From: Plantago major
Lineage: Eukaryota > Streptophyta > Magnoliopsida > Lamiales > Plantaginaceae
DNA: 64,000 bases
Direction of reading: 5' to 3'
NCBI GenBank assembly: GCA_026545765.1
Contig: CM048840.1
Coordinates: 51,646,580-51,710,579, forward strand
Every line of letters starts with the position of its first letter. Positions within the stretch are counted from its first letter, which is position 1. Position numbers and translations under genes: made by a program. Positions 1 to 10,866 of the stretch are shown piece by piece. Below the pieces are notes generated by a model that saw nothing but the letters and a program-made list of their open reading frames with translations, searched no databases and was not told where the DNA came from.

Positions 1-1
1 G

Positions 2-626
2 TCAGCAGTTATGGACGAGCAGAGAGAACCGACTGATGGTACCGGGGTGGCCATGCACCACTATGGGTCGCGAGCTGTTGTTACGGATCACGTTAAATCG
101 GTAAGTGTACATCTAATTTGTCAGTTTAGTCGTACATATATTTTGTGTTTAATTTCTACACCTTTAATGAGTTGCTAGCTAAATGTTTGCATATATACGT
201 TCTTCATGTGTCGGCTGGGGAGGAGAAGAGCGCACTGGCGCTCTTTAAAAGAGCCAAGCTGAAGAACGGGAGATGGGTTAATGACAAGTCCAGGCTATCA
301 CGTACGCTAATTTTGGTTAAAGTTCATATTTGTGTAGTACAAGTTATTTTGAAAAAACTGTAACTCATGATATATGCACTTTACGATTTCAGACTGAGGT
401 GGAGAGGCAGCTCGTCGATGCGGGTGAGGAGCTGACAATTGAACAACAAAACAGCATCCTCTTAGCCGTCAACCCAATGGACAACAAAGGCCGAGTATAT
501 GAATTGGGGAGTTTCGGCCCTGTGGTGGCTACTCCTAGCTACCCAACATCCCAGCAATCTAGAAATCACCTTTTCACACAGGAGCAGGTCTCGGAGATGG
601 TGCGATCCACAGTTGCAGCACGGTGA
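2..626 (+). pseudogene. CACTA-associated plant transposase fragment (Transposase_24-like), 3 exons
   Basis: Three pieces match the accessory protein of plant CACTA elements (Ptta/En/Spm, Transposase_24-like). Exon 1 (2-100) ends with HHYGSRAVVTD at a GTAAGT donor. The second piece (about 215-301) reads FKRAKLKNGRWVNDKSR, and no clean AG acceptor is visible in front of it. Exon 3 (393-626) starts after TTTCAG and reads EVERQLVDAGEELT...NPMDNKGRVYELG, ending in EQVSEMVRSTVAAR followed by a stop. Downstream bases to about 775 continue as a glutamine-rich, coiled-coil-like stretch broken by stops. A close relative is at 44330-45400 on the minus strand. It probably has no function in this copy. 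Confidence 0.65.
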
Positions 627-994
627 AAGGCACATGCAGCAAAGTGAGCTAGCTAGAGTTCAGAGGAACAAGCGGCCATTTGCGGCTAGCTAGACAACAA
701 CAGGAGGATACCCAGCGTCTTCAGCAACAGATGCAGGCTTTCATGGCCACATTCCATCACCAGCCACCGCCGCCCGGTAGTTAGATTTGGACTTATGTTT
801 TTCTGACTTCTTACTTTAAACTATATGTACGTATATATTTCATTTCAGTACGGATAATTTGTATTTTGTCGAATGATTTCTGTTTAATTAACACAATTTC
901 ATTATTCTGGATTTACTGTCGGACATTTTATCAAAATGAAACAGGTAAAATATGAAAACAGGCATCAAAATAAAAAAATAAATAAAAATCTGGA

Positions 995-1352
995 AATTTA
1001 GCGACGACGGAAAAACATAATCCGTCACAAAATCCGTCGCTAAATTTCCAGATTTTTAAAAATTTTAAAAAAGAAAAAAGCCCTATCCGTCGCTAATTAG
1101 CGACGGATAGTTAATAGAGCAGATTTTGATTTTTTAAAAAAGGAGAATATGGCTTTTTAGCGACGGATAAAATCCGTCTCTAAAAAGTCAATAGTCTATC
1201 GGGCGCTAAATCCGTCGTTATTTAGCGACGGATAGATTATCCGTCGTTAGGAGCATTGTGACGAAGAAAATGACGACGACATTTTTATCCGTCGCTAGGA
1301 CGTTAGCAACGGATCGCTGCTTGTTTAGCGACGGATTTATCCGTCGCTAAAC
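995..1352. repeat. CACTA subterminal palindromic repeats (GCGACGGAT units)
   Basis: About a dozen direct and inverted copies of TAGCGACGGAT / ATCCGTCGCTA occur, several arranged head to head as palindromes of about 20-30 bp. In characterised CACTA elements the subterminal repeats bind the accessory TNPA-type protein. That role is inferred here from position and arrangement. Confidence 0.75.
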
Positions 1353-1370
1353 AGCAGAATTCTTTTAGTG

Positions 1371-2498
1371 TAAAACACTTCACACACATATAAATGGACA
1401 ACTATTGGAGTTGTGCATTGAGTAATTAATTTAAGTTAAATTGGATTCATTTGTAATATATATATATATATATGTAAATTACAAAAAACAATTTATTTCT
1501 CCAACTAAATTAGAAGCCTTAATGCAACCCAACAAAATTAATTAAAAAAAAAAACTCAATGTGTCTTCTCCAATTAAATTTCAAACCATGATTCAACCCC
1601 CAACCAAATCAGTTTATCGTAAAAAAAATAACGATAACCAATCAAGTAATCTAAACTTTAATTCAACTCGACAAAAAGGGGCAATTAATCAAGATTGTTG
1701 ATACTGCCAAAGCAGTTTGCCTAATTCCAGAGCAAATTAATACCCCTATTGATTAAGTAGTATATCTATTCCTTAATTAAGATATGAATTGAAAAACAGA
1801 ACCTCATCGTCTTCTGCACAAGTGGAGTCTAAGTTTTAATCTTACCCAAATTACATCCATCTCTCTCCGATTGATTTTGTAGCTCATTGATCAAGAAACT
1901 GTAATTTATTGCCATGAACTCGAATTGCACTGATAACATTTTCTTTTTCAGAACTATTCCGTTTACCAGTTTACCATCCGCTTTCTTTTAAGCACCTCCA
2001 CTAGTTGCTCTCAGTCTGTATCTCGCACTTCAATCAAGCCCTTCATAATTCCACCAAGAAGTAGAAATTAAAAACCCATTAAGATTTATGCAGATTTTGG
2101 ATCAACCATTGCTCAACTCAACGATCTAGTTTCTTCTTATTGGATAAGGGAAATTAAAATTGATCTAAAGCTATATCTTGTTTTATTCCGGCATGGGAAG
2201 ATATACATAAGAAGATTGCGTAATTTCAAAATAATGTTTCTATAATTAGTGTTGGAGTCTTGAGATGACAAAGTTGGTTGCTTTTTTAATGGGCATTTAC
2301 GGGACATTACATATTTGCTATGGCATGAGGTATGCTGCCATACGAGTTGTTGGGTTGTCGATATTTGGGGTAGGTGAAAAAATGAAATAAATGTGTGGAT
2401 ATGATATTGACGGATGATTGACTTATGAGTGGTATAATAATCAGAATGTATACTATACACCTCATTCAAATCACTAGTACGGTTACAATTGAGCAACA
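1371..2498. other. AT-rich intergenic region and SDR upstream region
   Basis: No coding region is supported. The stretch is AT-rich, with a short (TA)n run at about 1458-1473. A weak TATA-like TATAATAA at about 2434 lies some 60 bp before the SDR start codon and could be its core promoter. Confidence 0.4.
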
Positions 2499-5400
2499 AT
2501 GTCTTCTTCAGAGAGGCAAACGAACAGTCTAGAGCCATGGGCAGACCTGAAAGACAAAGTTGTGATGGTCACCGGCGCCTCTTCCGGCATAGGCCGAGAC
2601 CTCTGCTTGGACTTGGCTAAAGCCGGTTGCAAAATCCTAGCCGCTGCTCGCCGAATTGATCGCCTTAATTCTCTCTGCGATCAGATCAACGCTACTTCCG
2701 CCCTCGATCAACCGATCGCAGTCGCAATTCAGCTTGACGTTGCTGCCAATGGACCGGCAATTGAGGCCTCGGTTGATAAGGCTTGGAATGCTTTTGGGAG
2801 GATCGACGCTCTCATCAACAATGCTGGTATTAGAGGTGGTTGGCTTTTTGTTTTTCTTTCATTTCTCTTTTACTCATTCATTGCTTTTCTTCTGCTTGCT
2901 TTTTTAATTTCCATTTCATTAGGTGTATGATGAATATGTTGCAGTATGGTGTTCACTTTTTAGCAAAGCTACTTATATTTTTATAAAGTTGTTTAGGCTC
3001 TGCTCTCTTCGTGTGAAATTAATGGTTGTTCATATGAAGAGAACAAAGACTTAGTAATTTTATTAGCCGTTAAGCTAGCTAGATTGTAATATAGTATGTT
3101 CAGCTAACTGGCAGCTAGCTAGGTGTTCAAGTAACATGTTTATCTCAAAAATAACGGCTCTATGAGCTTATTTTTCTGTTACGTGAACGCCGAGTAACTA
3201 TAAACTAGTTGATCAGATAAGCTGAACTATAAAAAAATAAGCTAGCTATTTTATACCATATTTAGCAAATCAGCTAATTGATTTACCAAACAATTTTATA
3301 AAAACCAACTAACTTATCAGCTGCCAGCTAGTTTTGCTAAATAGAGCCAAGATCATCGAGCTTATTAGCTAGAGGGGTTGAAAACCTGAAACTTAAAGGA
3401 AATGAATGGAGGGCTGGAGTAGTATTTACGTTCTAGATTAGTTGCTATATTTCCTTTGTTTTTTCTAGAGTTAGTGAAATTTGCCAACCAAAAGATTAAC
3501 CTGCTAAACTGATCCTGAAAATTTCAACGATGTTAAAATGGTTAGTGGCCTTACGAAGTTCTGCCTAATCAGTCCTAGTTCCACAAAAACCTCTATATCT
3601 GCACCTAATCATTTTCAGCTGGATGGAATTCATCCCAGTCGGCAAGAAAAACAGGCACAAATGGAGTCTTAGAAAAGAAAAATGTTGCTGGTTCATAGTA
3701 ACTATTAAGAAACTGATGAGAGGCCTTGTGTCTCATGTTTACAAAATGTGGTTTGCATAATATCATGCACTAATTATTATTAGCTGGCTATACATTTTGT
3801 TTCTTATTCACCAACTTGCATGTCTTTTATACTATTGTTCCACAAGTATACAATGAATCAATCATTAACAAAAAGTCCAACAGCATGCTCTACTTATGTG
3901 ATAGCATCTCAAAGTTCATTAGACCAGCAAATATGGTTTATTATGTTAGTTTATGTTTGCTCAACTTTAGATGAAGTTGCTTTACAAATGCTTCATTAGT
4001 ATTCAGTTGTTAAGACTGGAAGAATTGAGATGAGACGCATTAGTGTTTATGAGTGGCCTTTCTTATCCGATAAGTTGAAATTGCCCTCTCAGAGAGCGGG
4101 CAGATATACGATTGCCACTTAATCTCCCCACCCCACCACCCAATTAAAATGTATGTGTTGGTAGGTACAGCTCAGCTGTAACAATAGTGTCTGTATGTAT
4201 ATATATGTTTCCCTTTCTTTTTTTTATATAACGTGGAGTCTGGCTCCTTTTTTATTAATGAAAGCCGGGTTTTATTTCAACCCTTTCTATGAAAGATGAA
4301 AAAATTGTCAAAATACGTGCTTTCTTGCACTCCAAAACAGAAATTTTGACCATTGCTTATGTAAGTTTCCTTGTCCAACTGAAGTCATTGTTAAACTCGT
4401 GTTGATTTGTATTTTGATATTCTTTCTTTATTCTAATTTGTCGGATTGGTGACATTTGGAAAACTCTTGCCTCTCTTGAAAACATGTGACATTTGAGTAC
4501 GGGTATAAAAGTTGCAGCAAACTTTATGGCTAAAATATATTACTACCCATAAACCATCCTGGACAAGGACATGCTGTGTAATGCAATTTCCTTGCAGGAA
4601 GTGTGCACACACCATTGGAATTGAGTGAGGAGGATTGGGACCAAAACCTGAAAACAAATCTAACTGGAACCTGGTTGGTGTCGAAGTACGTCTGTATGCG
4701 CATGCGTGATGCTAAACTGGGTGGCTCGGTTATAAACATAGCATCTATTGCTGGTCTTAATCGCGGGCAGTTACCTGGAGGCCTTGTTTATGCTGCTTCT
4801 AAGACTGCTGTGAACTCAATAACAAAGGTAATTTTGGACAATCCATTTGACATTACTATTAAACTCGATGCTCCTTTGATCGACTTCTCGTTGTCTGCTA
4901 TTGGACCGTTGGGCTGTGTGTTACTGTTGGCATCTGGTAAAGAAAGCCAGAGATTTAACAAGATAGATGTACTTAGAAGTGGTTGTCATACAAGTTATCT
5001 TTGCTAACCTAGTTATGCCAGATAGGTTAGAGTTCAACAGTTATTTACCCTATATATTACAGTTTGCTACTTAAAATATAGGGTAAATGGCATAACTAGG
5101 TTAGGAGAGATAACTTGTATGGCAACCACTTCTAAGTACATCTGTCTTGTTAACTCTGTTATTTTATTGGTGTCGCTACATTATGCGATACGGATATCTG
5201 ACATTCTGTTGAGGACTACTCTTCAATGAACAATGTGGAAGCACATTTTATTCTCGTGTGTAAATAGCTTTCCATGATATATATATATATATATCTCTAA
5301 CAAACATGCCAAAGGATCTGTTGTCTTTGGATTTTAAAGAGGATAGTAGCATAAACACCTAAACCACATAAACTCCCTAACAAGGATATTGAATTGATTT

Positions 5401-6166
5401 GAATGTTGGAATTTGTGTTCGACAATACTGATAGGTGTAAGCCAATACCAAAAACAGTTCAAGTTACATGTTTGATTTTCAATTGAAGAAACAATAAAGG
5501 TACAAGTTACTTGTTCGTAAACAAAACATTGAACTTTCTAACCACTGGTCTTCTCTAGTTTTTTAGCGTTCTTTTTAACTTTCTTTCTGTCAGTAAACAT
5601 GAATATAATGCTTCGTACTTTGAAGTGTTACCACCGATTGTTTTCCTGTTACCCGAACAGTAATTTGAGCTGTTGTATTTATGCCCTTTGTTTCCTGAGC
5701 CAATGTTGTAAAGGCTTCGTTGGTTGACCAAACTAACTATTCTTTGTGCAGATATGCTTCAATGTCCACTATAGGTGGACATTGAAGCAGAAAATACATG
5801 CAATTTTCTCTTTAATTTCTATGTTACTGCCACATCACCTACTTTGCTGAAAATGGCATCTCATATCTCAGATTACACTGTACACAGGTGATGGCAATGG
5901 AATTAGGGGCGGACAAGATCAGAGTAAATTCTATATCTCCAGGACTTTTTAAATCTGAAATAACCCAAGGTCTCGTGGAAAAACCCTGGCTCAATACTGT
6001 GGCTTTTAAAACAGTCCCTTTGAGAACCTATGGTACAGCGGATCCAGCATTGACATCAGTTGTGCGATACTTGATCCATGATTCTTCGGAGTATGTGACA
6101 GGCAACAATTTTATTGTTGATGCTGGAGTTACTTTGCCCGGTACCCCTCTCTTCTCGTCGCTTTAG
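2499..6166 (+). CDS. Classical short-chain dehydrogenase/reductase (3-oxoacyl-ACP reductase FabG-like), 3 exons
   Basis: Exons: 2499-2835, 4598-4827, 5888-6166, giving 281 residues. All junctions are GT-AG and phases agree (1, then 0). The protein has the full SDR layout: cofactor motif TGASSGIG near residue 25, NNAG near residue 106, catalytic Ser in NIASIAG, the YxxxK motif as YAASK followed by the second intron, and SISPG after it. These residues bind NAD(P)H and carry out carbonyl/hydroxyl redox. The substrate cannot be told from sequence. Closest resemblance is to plant proteins annotated as FabG-like Rossmann-fold oxidoreductases. No transit peptide is evident (start [14 protein letters not shown]), so it is probably cytosolic. 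Both introns carry foldback repeats. All key residues are present and no stop interrupts the exons, so the gene looks functional. Confidence 0.92.
3095..3348. repeat. MITE remnant in SDR intron 1
   Basis: The right end (about 3325-3348) reads CAGCTAGTTTTGCTAAATAG plus AGCC, the inverse of the terminus of the MITE at 36181-36860 (GGCCCTGTTTAGCAAAACTA plus GCTG), with minor changes. Many AGCTAGCT-type interior repeats are shared. The left end is not clearly defined. Confidence 0.5.
4957..5152. repeat. Foldback MITE in SDR intron 2
   Basis: Two arms of about 64 bp are near-perfect inverted repeats: 4960-5023 begins AACAAGATAGATGTACTTAG and its complement ends at 5148 with CTTGTT. The centre contains a second, smaller inverted repeat (TTTACCCTATA ... 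TATAGGGTAAA). No transposase is encoded. It is a typical non-autonomous foldback element. Confidence 0.75.
5757..5791. repeat. Perfect short hairpin in SDR intron 2
   Basis: TGCTTCAATGTCCAC is followed by a 5-base spacer (TATAG) and its exact inverse, GTGGACATTGAAGCA. It lies about 100 bp before the last exon, directly after a TTTGTGCAG that resembles a splice acceptor. It may be an inverted duplication made during break repair. No function can be read from it. Confidence 0.7.
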
Positions 6167-6524
6167 TTGGCAATCTTGTTCTATACTTTCTTTAAAAGGT
6201 GGAGGATGGATTCTGGGACACCGAAGGCCTTCACCAAGAAGGGTGATTTCTGTAGATCATAAATGTACCATAAACATTTTGTTTAGTTACTGAACAAATA
6301 TGCTTAATGGATTATTATGTTTTCTTTGACATTTCAGATTGAATATTCGTTAAATGTTATGCAATATAGTCCATTTACTAGTCAGTCATCAGAATTCAGA
6401 CTCTCACAGGCTGTTAACTCATATTTACCCTCCCTATTTGAATGATAATGCACTACTGTGCTCTCGAACTTCATCAGCTCACATCGAACTTCAGAGCAGT
6501 TCGAATTGAAAGTAACTCACGCTA

Positions 6525-6895
6525 CAATAAATATGAAGGGCTTTGGTTTGATCAAACTCACACACAGCCTATCTTATAACACACCAATCGATCAATTTTG
6601 ATAGTTTTTGTTAACCATCTACTGTCCCTGAAACACAAGCAGCGGACAAACTTAATTCAAAATCTTTGTTGTGCATAATCATGAAGTGAGGCCAAAGCCA
6701 TCAACGTTCAATAAATATGGAGGGCTTTGGCTTTGATCAAACTCACGCATATCCTATATTTTGATTAGGCCAATCAATCAATCTTGATAGTTTTTATCAA
6801 ACTATCAACATCTACAGGCCCTAAAATACAAGCAGCAAACAAACAGCTTAATTCAAAATCTTTGTTGCACATAATCATGAAGTCTACATACGCTA
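6525..6895. repeat. Diverged tandem duplication (about 185-bp unit, two copies)
   Basis: Copy 1 (about 6525-6705) and copy 2 (about 6707-6895) share ATAAATATG(A/G)AGGGCTTTGG, GATCAAACTCAC, TTGATAGTTTTT, ACAAGCAGC and TTAATTCAAAATCTTTGTTG in the same order. The block fills the space between the convergent SDR and RPS26 genes. Confidence 0.75.
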
Positions 6896-7008
6896 AGGCC
6901 ATTTATAATGGTCAAAAGTCAAAACGATTGATATCTTCCGAATAACTGACAAATGAAACATAGTTTGACACAAAAAGAGTGCTAGCAGCATTTGTCCTAG
7001 AGAAAGGA

Positions 7009-9153
7009 TCAAGTACGGGCAGCAGCAGGAGGTGCTCCACCAACACGTGGAGGTTGACCAGGTTTTGGCATGTCATCCTGTAAACGGTCAACAGAAATAG
7101 CAGCGAATTAGTTTCTACATCTTTCAAGGAATATAAGAAAACAGTATCGAAGCTATAACTACATGAAAACATAGTAATCAAGGAAACCAGGAGGCAAACA
7201 AGCTATATACAATGAAAAGGACACAGGTAGTTTCACAACTTAGTTAATGTGGTGATAAGTAGAAATGTAAAGACATCTGAGTTCAAAATTTACAAGAGCA
7301 TAAAGGACATGAGATCTCCGGACAAAAAAATGATGCACCAGGTTAAGCCTGAAGTTCCGGGCACTATACAATAGATGGGCCGAACACAACTTATCCATGT
7401 GCACACACTCCACTCCACTAAAGTAATCATAGTCTAATCGAGATTAGATGGAGGGAGAACTTCAACAATGCTTGGAATTGGGAGGAGCATAAAATGGAGA
7501 GAAATATCAGAGAACGGATAATATAGAAGATCTAGTGCAACTGAGCAAGTATTTATGAAACATGGCCCAACATAAAGACTAAATCTCTTTGCAATCTATT
7601 TTAAATGTAACAATAGTCAAAATTTGTAAAGACGATGTTACCATCATCCTCACTAGGCCATAAACATAGGTCTGTTAAACTATGTATGTATGGTTTCAGC
7701 CTTTAAGGGTCTTCATAAGAGGGGTCTGTGTTTAGTGTGCACATGGGTGAGAAAAGGAGAGAATGTGCATTTTAAAATATATAAATCCAGCTCATAAATA
7801 GACATAAAAATTTACAAAACCCAGAACAGGACTTACTCTTGGGCGCCTGAAACGCTGTGGGGGCTCACGGTTCCTCCTATCAGTAGTGGACCTGACCCTC
7901 ACAACCTTAGAGTGGATGGCACATGAAACACAGTACTGCATCTTAAGATACAGTTTCGGGAGGGTGTACGCTGAATCATAGACAAGAAAAACATAAGATG
8001 ATTGAAGGGGACTATAATAGGGAACAGATATGGATTAAAAGGAAAACTCAAAGTAACTTGGGAGAAAATTCTCAATTCTCAGTATCAAATCGGTTTGATC
8101 TTTATTGATTTGATACTGAGAAATTCCCCAACTTGCCTTGAGTTTTTATTTTTATCCACATTTTTTCGCAATCAAGGGCCGCCAACATATAACTAATGCC
8201 ACTTACAGTCGAAAGCACATGCTTCCTGCACATCCCTGACAGCAGCTTGCTCAACAATGTTCCTCACGAGAAACCTTTTGATTGCCTTATCCTATTACAA
8301 AAGGTAAACAATAACTTAACCACCAAATGCTATATACCTTTCGTCCATTAAAAGAAAAAACAGTGGCTACAATTACACAAGCAATTCATTCAACCATGCA
8401 ATAGATCGTAACTCGCACATAACATATCTTCGATCAACGAACATATACTCCATCCATCCCACACTCAACTTCCCATTGAGCAGGGTACGGGTTTGAAAAA
8501 TAAGCTATATAAATAATTAGGATAATTCAGAAAATGTAAGGTTGAATAAATAAAAGTATGAGATAATGGAATAAAGTAAGATATATATTTTCCATTAAGG
8601 TACAATAGTTGATACTGGCAAAAAAAAGGAAATGGAATGTGGTAATTAAGATCGGGATGCACTTAGCAGTTTTTGTCCATCAAACTCCGTAATGAAGAAC
8701 GGGGATGCACGCAAGACGGTTAAAGTTAAAATGTAGTCAATCAGGCAATCACTGTTACTAAAACTTCTAAAACTGAAGCTTAACAGTTGATTTTGAAACA
8801 AAAAAATGAATCTTTCAAAATACAGATTGATCTAAAACCGATCGATGAGCAGAAACACAATTAAGAAACAAAAGAAACAGTGAAAATGAGGTAAAACCTT
8901 AGGGCAGCATTTGCCGCAGTTGGAGCAACGAATGAATTTGGTATGGCCACGGCCATGCTTGTTGCGTCCTCCATTTCTTCTCTTGAAAGTCTACAAAAAA
9001 AGGAATTTAAGAAATTAAAACGAATAACTAAATGGGGAAGCAGCATATAAACAAACGACTTAGGTAAAAATGGTGGATCCTATTGAAGATTTTTCGGTGT
9101 AGCCGTGTAGGCATTCTCTTATACGCAAATTTTGGATGAATCTAACTTACCAT
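7009..9153 (-). CDS. RPS26: 40S ribosomal protein eS26, 5 exons
   Basis: Coding exons on the minus strand: 9151-9153 (ATG only), 8898-8990, 8207-8291, 7837-7970, 7009-7077; 127 residues. Every junction is GT-AG and phases fit (0, 0, 1, 0). The protein starts [17 protein letters not shown] and has the zinc-ribbon cysteines CSNCGKCC, then [40 protein letters not shown], and a Pro/Gly/Ala-rich tail ending AAART. This is the eS26 signature, at normal length for plants. eS26 sits at the mRNA exit channel of the small ribosomal subunit. No residue loss or frameshift is seen. The start is fixed by homology: exon 2 begins exactly at Thr2. Introns 2 and 3 are long; intron 3 contains a foldback repeat. 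Confidence 0.95.
8043..8148. repeat. Foldback repeat in RPS26 intron 3
   Basis: Inverted arms run from AAAACTCAAAGTAACTTGGG on the left to the complement ending CTTGAGTTTT on the right, with an inner perfect stretch TCAGTATCAAATC / GATTTGATACTGA. Arms are about 45 bp. It is probably a small MITE. Confidence 0.65.
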
Positions 9154-9238
9154 GGTTGATCGATCTTTGGCCGAAGACGAAGGACTTCAGATTTGATAAT
9201 CGAGCAACACAGAGAGAAAGAGTGGCACACTTGATGTC

Positions 9239-9303
9239 TAGGGTTTGTGATTTTTTATATGGATTTTTTAATGGGCCGGTCCATTTCCATGTTTTATTGG
9301 GCC
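9239..9303 (-). promoter_or_regulatory. RPS26 promoter: telo-box, TATA and two site II elements
   Basis: Upstream of the ATG, reading on the minus strand, are AAACCCTA (telo-box, complement of 9239-9246), a TATA-like CATATAAAA (about 9252-9261), and GGCCCA twice (complement of TGGGCC at 9272-9277 and 9298-9303). Telo-box plus site II (TGGGCY, TCP-bound) is the known combination for coordinated expression of plant ribosomal protein genes in dividing cells. The pyrimidine-rich CTCTTTCTCTCTGTG just downstream fits a plant ribosomal-protein leader. Confidence 0.75.
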
Positions 9304-9339
9304 ACACCTTTAATACCCATTAGCCATTTACGATATCTC

Positions 9340-9602
9340 GGTTTACACAAAGTCTCGTGAGAAACGGCCTTTTGATAATTTATCTAGAGACGGCTTATAT
9401 TATCAATAAAACAATTCATGTTATTAATAAAAACGTCTATGTTGCTAACGAAATAAGTCTTATTGTAATATAACAAAACACCTATATTGAGAACATAGGT
9501 GTTTTGATTAATAACATCGATGATTTTCTTGACAATATAGGTCTGTGTCTAGATAAATTATGTAGATACCGTCTCTCAGGAGACTTACTCATTGGTTTAT
9601 TA
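9340..9602. repeat. MITE-like inverted repeat 1
   Basis: Ends resemble each other in inverted form (GTCTCGTGAGAAACGG on the left, CCGTCTCTCAGGAGAC on the right), and an inner segment is inverted (ACACCTATATTGAGAACATAGGTGTTTTG). No coding capacity. Confidence 0.55.
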
Positions 9603-9631
9603 TTGTCACCCATATATTGGAGTAAAAAATT

Positions 9632-9847
9632 TGTTTTGTGAGAGACCGTATATCGAATATCATGTTAACATTTTATATTTAACTAAAACGTCATATGTTT
9701 TATTATAGACATCGTGTGTATAATAAAACTGCATTATAATTGCATCATCTACAACTTTAGAGACGTGATATTTATAGCTAAACATTATAGTTTTGTAATT
9801 AAATATATATGTTTGATCTGGTCTCTCTCGCAGAAATTGCTCCTAAA
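9632..9847. repeat. MITE-like inverted repeat 2
   Basis: Begins TTTTGTGAGAGACCG and ends CTGGTCTCTCTCGCAG, an imperfect inverted pair of the same GAGAC type as the neighbouring element. AT-rich interior with no coding capacity. Confidence 0.45.
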
Positions 9848-9903
9848 ATATATATTGAAAAATGTATATTTATGTAACACTCTATTTATGCTTCGCTCCC
9901 ATT

Positions 9904-9993
9904 TTCTTCTTTTTTTTTTATCCCCACCTCATTCCATGTGACTAATCCATTTTCTTCTTTTTTTATCCCCACCTCACTCCATGTGACTAATGG
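9904..9993. repeat. Short tandem duplication (about 45 bp)
   Basis: TTCTTCTTTTTTT...ATCCCCACCTCA followed by CTCCATGTGACTAAT (first copy ATTCCATG) occurs twice in direct succession with few differences. Confidence 0.75.
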
Positions 9994-10009
9994 ATAACCA
10001 CGAGAAATA

Positions 10010-10866
10010 ATATTATTGAGTTAGGTGGATCATAGCAACGAAGAATTTGTGAGAAATGAGTAAAAGAAACTTAAAACTATTAAGAGAAAAGAGAGAAGAT
10101 AAAGAGAATAGAGTTTTATTCGAATATCAAAATGAGAGCATAAGCGAGCACTTTTATACAAGCGGAAAGTGATCTCAAGAGGTTAAGGCACCTCCACTAA
10201 CTTGTGTACATTAATTCTCTCATCCACTAACACATTTACGTCAATGCTCTCATCCACTAATCCTTGCACATCACCCACTAACTCTTGTGCACGAAATATA
10301 TAATGCATTAAAAACCTTGCTAAGAAAAATTCGGGTAAATTAGAACCTAGCAAAACCTTGGAAAAAATTGATTAAGACACAATACATTTTTTTGTTTTAG
10401 TTCCTAATATAATTTTGAAAGGTGAGAGGCCACAAATCATAATTGGCAATTTTTAAGAGACATTCATACCCCTACATTTATAATAGTCTAGTCTAAATTA
10501 CGGAACATTGTCATGAAATGAAATTAAATAAAAAAGAAGTAGCATAAGGTGAGAGAGGGCTAAAATCGCGGAGCTAACATATATCTGTCGCTAAAGCTAC
10601 ATATATTTTTTTCGGAGCTGACATGTCTATTACTAAACGCTAGAACTACATATATATTTTCAGTAGCTGACATATATATGTTGATATAAGCAGACATATA
10701 TCAATGCAATCAAACATATGTATTCTTTACTTGGTTAAAATAGATGAAAATGAAAAAAAATAAGTGAGATTATTTGCATTAAGACATGAACGAGGACAAT
10801 GTGCAATATATGTGAAACATCAAAATTGATAAAATTTATATCAATTCTACAAAAAGTTACCTTAAA
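10010..10866 (-). mobile_element. Copia-type LTR, distal part (split by a LINE)
   Basis: Read on the minus strand this has LTR character: repeated GTTAGTGGATGAGAG-type units (about 10195-10290), a TATA box (TATAAAAG, complement of about 10151-10158), then a leader with AATAAAACTCTATTCTCT. The proximal part of the same presumed LTR is at 21645-21935, next to a Copia RNase H remnant on the same strand. The LINE target-site copy lies at 10851-10866. The outer boundary near 10010 is approximate. Confidence 0.5.
10851..10866. repeat. LINE target-site duplication, left copy
   Basis: AAAAAGTTACCTTAAA, identical to 21629-21644 immediately after the LINE poly(A). The leading A residues overlap the tail, so the certain part is GTTACCTTAAA. 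Confidence 0.85.

Larger units (their letters stand above)
1..1370 (+). mobile_element. Right-hand end of a CACTA (En/Spm-type) DNA transposon
   Basis: The left part lies outside the window. The right terminus is seen at 1358-1370, where the sequence ends TTCTTTTAGTG, the inverse of a CACTA-type terminus (CACTAAAAGAA). Inside it are a decayed CACTA-associated coding region (1-626) and a subterminal block of GCGACGGAT/ATCCGTCGC palindromes (about 995-1352). The same two components, in the same order relative to the end, occur in the CACTA element at 12031-17905. The 3-bp target duplication cannot be checked because the other end is missing. Confidence 0.8.

Noticed and set aside
4603-5007. A 134-residue reading through the SDR exon 2 donor
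   Set aside because: The sequence after 4827 leaves the SDR fold and the YAASK...ITK to VMAMELG join at exon 3 is the expected SDR continuation.
8447-8690. Possible Stowaway-type MITE in RPS26 intron 2 (left end TACTCCATCCATCCCA)
   Set aside because: No matching inverted right end was found.
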